DNA of 39,203 nt from CAAFZY01 sp964410325. GTDB lineage: Bacteria > Pseudomonadota > Alphaproteobacteria > RF32 > CAG-239. Both the position numbers and the translations under genes were made by a program. The stretch spans positions 1-39,203 of the forward strand of contig CAYPFN010000015.1 in NCBI GenBank assembly GCA_964410325.1, in the 5' to 3' direction. This document shows positions 34,533-39,203 of the stretch, piece after piece; within the stretch, counting starts at the first letter, position 1; each line of letters begins with the position of its first letter. The notes below the pieces were generated by a model. The model did not search any database. It saw nothing but the letters and a program-made list of their open reading frames with translations, and was not told where the DNA came from.

Positions 34533-35487
34533 TTTTATCTCCTTTTTTTTGCAAGCTGGCGCCGGCTTTAGCGTCAATCTTTATGGCAAAACGAAGCTTC
34601 GCCGATCGGGCGCGCGGGTTGGCAGCGCATTCTTCGACGGAAGGAACAACGGCTTTTGAAATCTTTTCAAAAATGGGTTTGCACCGCAATTCGGTTTCAG
34701 GCGCATAACGAGAAACACCGGCGGTTTTGCCGCTAGCGTTTTTAAAAAAGTTTTTAACAATCCGATCTTCAAGCGAATGAAAGTCGACCACCACCAACCG
34801 TCCGCCGTCTGCCAATTTATCTGCGGCTGCCTGCAGGCCTTTTTTCAGTTCGCCGAGTTCGTCATTAACGGCTATTCTGAGTGCCTGAAATGTACGCGTT
34901 GCCGGATCAATAGCATGATGAGTCCGTCGCAAAACCGTGTAAATGATTTCAGCCAACTCTGTTGTGGTTTTAATCGGGGATATTCTGCGACGTTCCACAA
35001 CTTTTCGGGCAATTTGGCGAGATTTGCGTTCTTCGCCGTATTGATAAATTAAATCAGCCAGTTCTTTCTCGCTTAAAGTATTGATAATATCTGCGGCGCT
35101 TGCTCCACAACAGGACATGCGCATATCAAGAGGTGCTTCTTTGGCAAAAGAAAAACCGCGCGCCGCCTCATCAAGCTGCATGGAAGAAACGCCAATGTCA
35201 AACACAAATCCGTCAACCGGCTTGTCGATTAATTCACCGATGCGGCTAAAACACCCGGATATAAACTCAAACCGGGCGCCATACTGCGCTTTAAATTCTT
35301 CAACTCTGTCAGCAACCGTCGGATCGCGGTCGATGGCGATAACCCTGCAGTCGGCGGCATCTAAAATGGCTTGTGTATAACCGCCGTTGCCAAATGTTGC
35401 ATCAACATAGGTTTTGCCGTTTTTAGGCGCAAGATATTCCAAAACTTCTTTAAGCATAACAGGAATATGTTTTGCCACGGCGCACAT
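34525..35487 (-). CDS. rsmH: 16S rRNA m4C1402 methyltransferase RsmH (MraW)
   Basis: RsmH methylates N4 of C1402 in the decoding centre. The 320-residue protein starts with the family's HIPVML and has the AdoMet motif DATFGNGGYT (30-39), the DIGVSSMQLDEAARGFSF block and a C-terminal end with NPRARSAKLRF. The ATG at 35487 overlaps the mraZ stop as TGATG and has GGAGG 9 bp upstream. The 3' end overlaps ftsL. Confidence 0.96.
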   Translation of the reverse strand: MCAVAKHIPVMLKEVLEYLAPKNGKTYVDATFGNGGYTQAILDAADCRVIAIDRDPTVADRVEEFKAQYGARFEFISGCFSRIGELIDKPVDGFVFDIGVSSMQLDEAARGFSFAKEAPLDMRMSCCGASAADIINTLSEKELADLIYQYGEERKSRQIARKVVERRRISPIKTTTELAEIIYTVLRRTHHAIDPATRTFQALRIAVNDELGELKKGLQAAADKLADGGRLVVVDFHSLEDRIVKNFFKNASGKTAGVSRYAPETELRCKPIFEKISKAVVPSVEECAANPRARSAKLRFAIKIDAKAGASLQKKGDKND

Positions 35488-35960
35488 CAACTGTTTCCTC
35501 CAGCTTTCCCGGTATTTAAAACCGGACGTTTTTTCATAACTTCCATGCGAATGCGCGCTTCTTCTACCGCCCAGTTTTTAGGGTTCCAGATTTGAAACTT
35601 CCTTCCTTTTCCGACAAACACGGCCACATCGGTAATTTCCGCATGTCGCAACAGCTTGTCGCTTAAAAGGATACGTCCCGTGCTGTCAAAGGTAAAACGT
35701 CGCGCGTCGCCGAAAATCAGATTGGTTAAATCATCCTGCGTTTGCGAGAAAAAATCAGTAGAATTCTCAATTTCGGCGGCCAGTTTTTCCAGCAGGTCTT
35801 CCGTGCAGCCCTCAATACAAGGGGCGCTGAGGCTACGATAGCAGACAATCTCGGAATTAAGCTCTTTAACAATGGCGCGATAATCTGAGGGCAACGAAAC
35901 ACGGCCTTTGGTATCGACCTTATTAATTACTGTATCCATAAACAGAAAAGTTTTTCTCAT
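35487..35960 (-). CDS. mraZ: MraZ, AbrB-fold regulator of the division cluster
   Basis: MraZ is a DNA-binding ring protein that represses its own division operon in E. coli. The 157-residue product has two SpoVT/AbrB-like halves, each with the conserved D-x-x-G-R core (DTKGRVSLP near residue 17, DSTGRILLS near residue 92). The start at 35960 is chosen from two adjacent ATGs because GAGG then lies 6 bp upstream. Its likely binding sites lie just upstream at 35995-36029. It is the first gene of mraZ-rsmH-ftsL-ftsI. Confidence 0.95.
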   Translation of the reverse strand: MRKTFLFMDTVINKVDTKGRVSLPSDYRAIVKELNSEIVCYRSLSAPCIEGCTEDLLEKLAAEIENSTDFFSQTQDDLTNLIFGDARRFTFDSTGRILLSDKLLRHAEITDVAVFVGKGRKFQIWNPKNWAVEEARIRMEVMKKRPVLNTGKAGGNS

Positions 35961-35994
35961 CATCTGCCTCAGAATTTTAACTTACCATTAAATA

Positions 35995-36029
35995 TGGTAT
36001 ATCATGGTATTTTATGGGATGCAATGGAA
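35995..36029 (-). promoter_or_regulatory. MraZ operator repeats overlapping the mraZ promoter
   Basis: Four direct repeats at exactly 10-bp spacing on the + strand start at 35995, 36005, 36015 and 36025: TGGTA, TGGTA, TGGGA and TGGAA, each followed by a 5-nt spacer. E. coli MraZ is known to bind TGGGN repeats with 5-nt spacers. A minus-strand promoter, TTGCAT (36019-36024) and TATACC (35996-36001) with a 17-bp spacer, lies within them, so bound MraZ would block RNA polymerase. Confidence 0.75.
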
Positions 36030-36239
36030 AATTTTAGGATTTTATTAACTGTTCTTGTTTTGTTCTAGGAAAGACGGAGCATTGTTCTTGCCAAAGCATT
36101 GACTGCTGGCGGTTTACAAAAATAAAATAAAAAAACATATTTTTTTGCCCTTGCGGATAAAAATCCGGCTGATAAGGCTCAGCTCGTTTTTATTCTGGCG
36201 CATAAAATGTAAAAAACAGCAAAATCAATCAGTTGCACG

Positions 36240-36257
36240 ACGGTATTATAATACCGT
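36240..36257. other. Perfect palindrome between mraZ and rplM
   Basis: ACGGTATT and AATACCGT flank a 2-nt centre, followed by TTTTG on the + strand. It lies 36 bp before the rplM -35 box and could be a protein-binding site or a terminator-like element. Between 36030 and 36239 I see no gene. Confidence 0.4.
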
Positions 36258-36292
36258 TTTGTAGTTTATTGTATTTTCTTTATTTTTTTCTG

Positions 36293-36320
36293 TTGACAAT
36301 ATAAAAATTTTAAGTATATT
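36293..36320 (+). promoter_or_regulatory. Promoter of rplM-rpsI
   Basis: A perfect TTGACA (36293-36298) and TATATT (36315-36320) are 16 bp apart. The leader is about 38 nt, AT-rich and without an obvious structure. Confidence 0.8.
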
Positions 36321-36364
36321 AAACCCGAATTTAATAACCCTTCTATTTTAAGAAAGAGAAAAAC

Positions 36365-36832
36365 ATGAATACATATGCAACCAAACCCTCTGATATTGAG
36401 AGAAAATGGTATGTCGTTGATGCGGAAGGCGTTGTTTTGGGTCGTTTAGCCGCCGAAGTTGCTAAAATCTTGCGCGGTAAACATAAACCTTACTTCGTTC
36501 CGAATTTAGACTGCGGCGACTATGTTGTCGTCATCAATGCCGATAAAGTTAAATTGACCGGCAAAAAATTAACCGATAAAAAATATTTCAAACACACTGG
36601 TTGGATTGGCGGTATCAAAGAAACGACTCCGGCGAAAATTCTGGCTGGCCGTTTTCCGGAACGCGTAATCGAAAAGGCTGTTGAACGTATGATATCCCGC
36701 AATCCGATGGGACGCCAGCAGATGACCAAACTCAAAGTTTATGCCGGTGGCAATCATCCGCACACAGCCCAGAATCCGGTTGTTTTGGACATTGCCGGAC
36801 GTAACCCGAAAAATAAGAGGAGTGCATTATAA
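36365..36832 (+). CDS. rplM: 50S ribosomal protein L13
   Basis: L13 is an early-assembly protein of the large subunit. The 155-residue product begins MNTYATKPSDIERKW and contains the family GRLAAEVAKILRGKHKP segment and MISRNPMGRQQMTKLKVYAG near the end. Full length, with a purine-rich AGAAAGAG site. The stop overlaps the rpsI start as TAATG, so the two are coupled. Confidence 0.98.
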   Translation: MNTYATKPSDIERKWYVVDAEGVVLGRLAAEVAKILRGKHKPYFVPNLDCGDYVVVINADKVKLTGKKLTDKKYFKHTGWIGGIKETTPAKILAGRFPERVIEKAVERMISRNPMGRQQMTKLKVYAGGNHPHTAQNPVVLDIAGRNPKNKRSAL

Positions 36833-37320
36833 TGGCGACGAAAAAAATTGAATCTTTGCAGGAAATTAAATCTGCTGCAACCGAAGTTTCCGATGTTGAA
36901 ACCAAAGTTGCCCGCAAACCCAACAAAGACAAATTGGGTCGCTCTTATGCTACGGGCAAAAGAAAAGATGCTGTTGCCCGCGTCTGGATTATGCCGGGTA
37001 AAGGTAGCATTACCATTAATGAAAAATCTGTCGATCAATACTTTGCTCGCCCGGTTTTGAAAATGATTATTAATCAGCCGTTTGAAGTAACCAACCGTAT
37101 GAACGAATTTGATGTTGTCTGCACGGTTAAAGGTGGCGGTTTGTCCGGTCAGGCCGGAGCTATCAAACATGGTATTTCTAAGGCTTTGAATGAGTATGAG
37201 CCTGAATTGAGAACCGTTTTGAAACAAGCTGGTTTCTTAACCCGTGACGATCGTGTTGTTGAACGTAAGAAATATGGTAAAGCGAAAGCCCGCCGTTCTT
37301 ACCAATTCTCGAAACGATAG
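36832..37320 (+). CDS. rpsI: 30S ribosomal protein S9
   Basis: S9 contacts the P-site tRNA through its C-terminal tail. The 162-residue protein has an N-terminal extension of about 30 residues before the conserved YATGKRKDAVARVW, the GGGLSGQAGAIKHGISKAL core, and the universally conserved SKR tail. The extension is usual in alphaproteobacteria. A terminator follows at 37349. Confidence 0.98.
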   Translation: MATKKIESLQEIKSAATEVSDVETKVARKPNKDKLGRSYATGKRKDAVARVWIMPGKGSITINEKSVDQYFARPVLKMIINQPFEVTNRMNEFDVVCTVKGGGLSGQAGAIKHGISKALNEYEPELRTVLKQAGFLTRDDRVVERKKYGKAKARRSYQFSKR

Positions 37321-37348
37321 TATCGCACTTTGGAGAATGTTTATTTTC

Positions 37349-37376
37349 AATGGGTTGCAAGAAATTGCAACCCATT
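37349..37376 (+). terminator. Intrinsic terminator of rplM-rpsI
   Basis: Perfect 12-bp arms 37349-37360 and 37365-37376 (GGGTTGCAA/TTGCAACCC) enclose a GAAA loop, followed by TTCC. It is 28 bp after the rpsI stop. Confidence 0.8.
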
Positions 37377-37539
37377 TTCCGTCTTCACCTAATCCTTGAT
37401 ATTCCTTAATTACCAATTTACAGTTTTCACAATTTATTCACTGTTTCGAGAAAAAATGGGTAGTTAATTTTATTCTGAAACATACTCTTACAGAGAAAAC
37501 CCGTTTTAATTTACAAGAGACCGAACTCTAAAAACTTCC

Positions 37540-38028
37540 AGTGTCGTTTGCGTGTTAGGTTATACTATCAAATTTTGTGATACAACTAATTTAGGCAAGG
37601 CGGTGAGATTTGCAGAAGATTTATATGACAATTTGTGTTTTAAGAAATTAAACAAGCTACCATTGAAGACCAAAACATTCCAACAAATTTTTAAGGATTG
37701 GTTCAAGTGAGCGGATAAATCACCGTATCGCCAAGATTTTTATCAAAGCCGTGCGAAGTTATACCTTACTCCTTATTTTGGTGATTATGACATAGAGGAT
37801 ATTACCGAAACCGCTATAGATGATTACTGGCCGTGGCGTAAAGATTATTATTCAATTATGCTTTGCCAGAACCGGCGAGCCTCTAATGATTTGCTTTATA
37901 ATCTCAATCAAAAAATGGAACAGATTAGTGAATGTTTTAGTGATTCTCGCATAAAACCATTATTGAAACAGGGACATAGAATACTAAACGAACGAATAGA
38001 AAGATTGCTAAAGAAATACAAAATATAA
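37540..38028 (+). pseudogene. Relic of a tyrosine-type integrase, N-terminal part
   Basis: From 37579 one frame reads DTTNLGKAVRFAEDLYDNL, then LKTKTFQQIFKDWFK, a TGA (37708-37710), then SPYRQDFYQSRAKLYLTPYFGDYDIEDIT and AIDDYW. This is the arm-binding and SAM-like N-terminal region of a phage-type integrase. A matching upstream piece (CRLRV) is in another frame, so there is at least one frameshift and one stop. The catalytic domain is absent. From about 37840 to the stop at 38028 the frame continues as a charged helical tail (NQKMEQISECFSDSRIKPLL ... KKYKI) unlike an integrase, so two remnants may be joined. Confidence 0.6.
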
Positions 38029-38044
38029 CAGGCGGTTAGATAAT
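38009..38044 (+). repeat. Left copy of a 36-bp direct repeat flanking the beta-barrel gene
   Basis: It matches 39051-39086 at 34 of 36 positions. It begins with the last codons (KKYKI, stop) of the integrase-linked remnant and continues into GCGGTTAGATAAT. Confidence 0.85.
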
Positions 38045-38075
38045 AGTGAATATAAAATTCGCATAAATTTAAAAA

Positions 38076-38103
38076 GAAAGACAACACATTTGTGCTGCCT
38101 TTC
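38076..38103 (-). terminator. Terminator of the beta-barrel gene
   Basis: In the minus-strand transcript GAAAGGCAGCAC pairs with GTGTTGTCTTTC through 12 bp with two G-U pairs, then TTTTT. On the + strand the same positions are A-C mismatches, so the direction is clear. Confidence 0.7.
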
Positions 38104-38139
38104 CTCTTATGAAAAAAACATTACTTTCTTTAAGCGAGT

Positions 38140-38769
38140 TTAGAAGCTATATCTTGCGCCGAGCAGGAACTCGTGAGATTTTGCTTCCCACTCATTGTTG
38201 CTATCATTGTTATACCACTTAACTTCACCAGCATCGGTATATCTATAACCAGCATCCAAAGCCAGATTGTCAGTCATCGCATAAGAAACGCCAGCGCCAA
38301 TCTGCCAGGCAAAATTTGTTTTGCTTTTACTTCCATTGAAAGCTCCGTCTAAATCATTATATTTCAATGAAGCTTTGAGTCTTGACGCACCAATACCAGC
38401 ACCAACATACGGAGTAAATTTCGTGCCAGTATCAATATCATAGTAAACATTCAGCATAATGGAATTGTTTTCCATAGACATTTTGGTAGAACCATCTTCA
38501 TCATGATATGTCTTTTCGGCATCTTGTTTAATGTTCAATTCAAGTTCAGTTCTAACAGCACCAGTTTTAACACCATAGGCCAGGCTGCCGCCGAAAACAT
38601 TATCACTGAATTTATCAGTGCCAGCCTCATCTTCACTAACCCATTTAATATCATGGGAAGCATCGGAATAGGTCAATTTACCAGATACATATTGCTTCAA
38701 TTCAATAGCATTTGCATTAGAGGCAAACAAACAAGCAGCAATACCTGCCAATAATAAAGTCTTATTCAT
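38140..38769 (-). CDS. Outer-membrane beta-barrel protein (OmpX/Opa-like)
   Basis: The 209-residue protein has a signal peptide (residues 1-21, ending ANA). It then has alternating amphipathic strands with YVGAGIGASRLKASL and WQIGAGVSYAMTDNLALDAGYRYTD, the common pattern of small eight-stranded barrels, and a C-terminal aromatic ending GARYSF required for Bam-mediated insertion. Polar, acidic segments between strands are likely surface loops. A specific function (adhesion, host interaction or channel) cannot be assigned. TTGACA (38803-38808) and TATAAA (38781-38786), 16 bp apart, form a promoter that would start transcription only a few bases before the ATG, overlapping the AAGGA site. The gene sits between the two 36-bp repeats. 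Confidence 0.85.
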   Translation of the reverse strand: MNKTLLLAGIAACLFASNANAIELKQYVSGKLTYSDASHDIKWVSEDEAGTDKFSDNVFGGSLAYGVKTGAVRTELELNIKQDAEKTYHDEDGSTKMSMENNSIMLNVYYDIDTGTKFTPYVGAGIGASRLKASLKYNDLDGAFNGSKSKTNFAWQIGAGVSYAMTDNLALDAGYRYTDAGEVKWYNNDSNNEWEAKSHEFLLGARYSF

Positions 38770-39203
38770 AGTATTTTCCTTTTATAAAAGTTATTACCTA
38801 TATGTCAAAATGCTCAGCTCAAAAACATTGCTTAAAACCGAACGCCAGAATCCAATATTTTGTTATTTATATTGCTTTATTGGTTTAATCTGTTGTAATC
38901 CAGAGTTTTCAGGAAAAAGGAAGAACAACCGAATAAATTTAATTGACTCTTAACAGCTTTAATGTATATTGAAATCAAATGTTCCTTTGTTTTCAATGAC
39001 TTAGAATTAACTTAACTTCATCCTTTTGGTAAATATATTAAAGGGATTTATAAAGAAATACAAAATATAATAAGCGGTTAGATAATGGGTAATTTAAAAG
39101 GAAAGAACATTACTTTCTTTATATTTTAAAATAAAGAAAGATGGCATTACCCACAACCAGATAAAATCCTGCATCACAATGCTTAATGTGGTCTATATCC
39201 ATC
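38770..39203. other. Gap upstream of the beta-barrel gene to the window end
   Basis: It contains the beta-barrel gene promoter region and the right 36-bp repeat (39051-39086). A hairpin pairs CTTTCTTTA (39113-39121) with TAAAGAAAG (39132-39140). The final 80 bp are open on the minus strand (ending GNAIFLYFKI) but too short to call. Confidence 0.4.
39051..39086 (+). repeat. Right copy of the 36-bp direct repeat
   Basis: It pairs with 38009-38044. It also encodes the KKYKI-stop ending, here preceded by unrelated codons, and is followed after a few bases by ACATTACTTTCTTT, which also occurs downstream of the left copy near 38113. Confidence 0.85.

Overview
The window is an AT-rich chromosomal segment of a Gram-negative bacterium, most likely an uncultured host-associated alphaproteobacterium. 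The lineage is inferred from gene order and families: mrp next to hflK-hflC-degP-holC, kdsD-lptC/A-lptB, tRNA-Leu before tig, pal-cpoB-tilS, mraZ-rsmH-ftsL-ftsI and rplM-rpsI. LPS-export, Tol-Pal and beta-barrel genes indicate an outer membrane. No taxonomic search was possible.

Layout. (1) 1-2113 is accessory: a small membrane protein, a stretch of gene remnants, a strongly structured RNA or attenuator ending in an intrinsic terminator, a lipoprotein, and a decayed IS1595-like transposase. (2) 2116-6915 holds mrp (minus) divergent from hflK-hflC-degP-holC (membrane protein quality control, plus a replication clamp-loader subunit). (3) 7019-10006 holds kdsD, a fused lptC-lptA and lptB (Kdo synthesis and LPS transport). 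(4) 10109-17908 holds prfC, tRNA-Leu, tig, a membrane protein, accC-accB and a sucrose-synthase-like glycosyltransferase. (5) 18031-28229 is a defence island after tRNA-Phe. A tight minus-strand operon encodes an SNF2-type helicase with a PLD-like N-terminus, a DUF4391-type protein, a type III-like adenine methyltransferase and a type III-like restriction subunit. Upstream lie a serine recombinase and a 108-bp segment bounded by perfect 13-bp inverted repeats, whose inner-left repeat starts six bases before the first start codon. (6) 28572-31172 is pal, cpoB and tilS. (7) 31488-35960 is a truncated division cluster, mraZ-rsmH-ftsL-ftsI, followed by an unrecognised gene. (8) 36365-37320 is rplM-rpsI. 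(9) The right end has an integrase relic and an outer-membrane beta-barrel gene between two copies of a 36-bp repeat.

The strongest observation is the candidate phase-variable defence locus: recombinase, invertible segment, then a four-gene restriction-like operon. The sequence shows the repeats, the gene order and the overlaps directly. Inversion and promoter switching are inference. A second candidate is the RNA at about 973-1163, which has a sigma70-like promoter, a 13-bp stem capped by UUCG, a terminator, and an alternative pairing that would break the terminator. Also notable are the LptC-LptA fusion, an in-frame 81-nt-period duplication in the methyltransferase specificity region, and MraZ-type operator repeats at exact 10-bp spacing overlapping the mraZ promoter.
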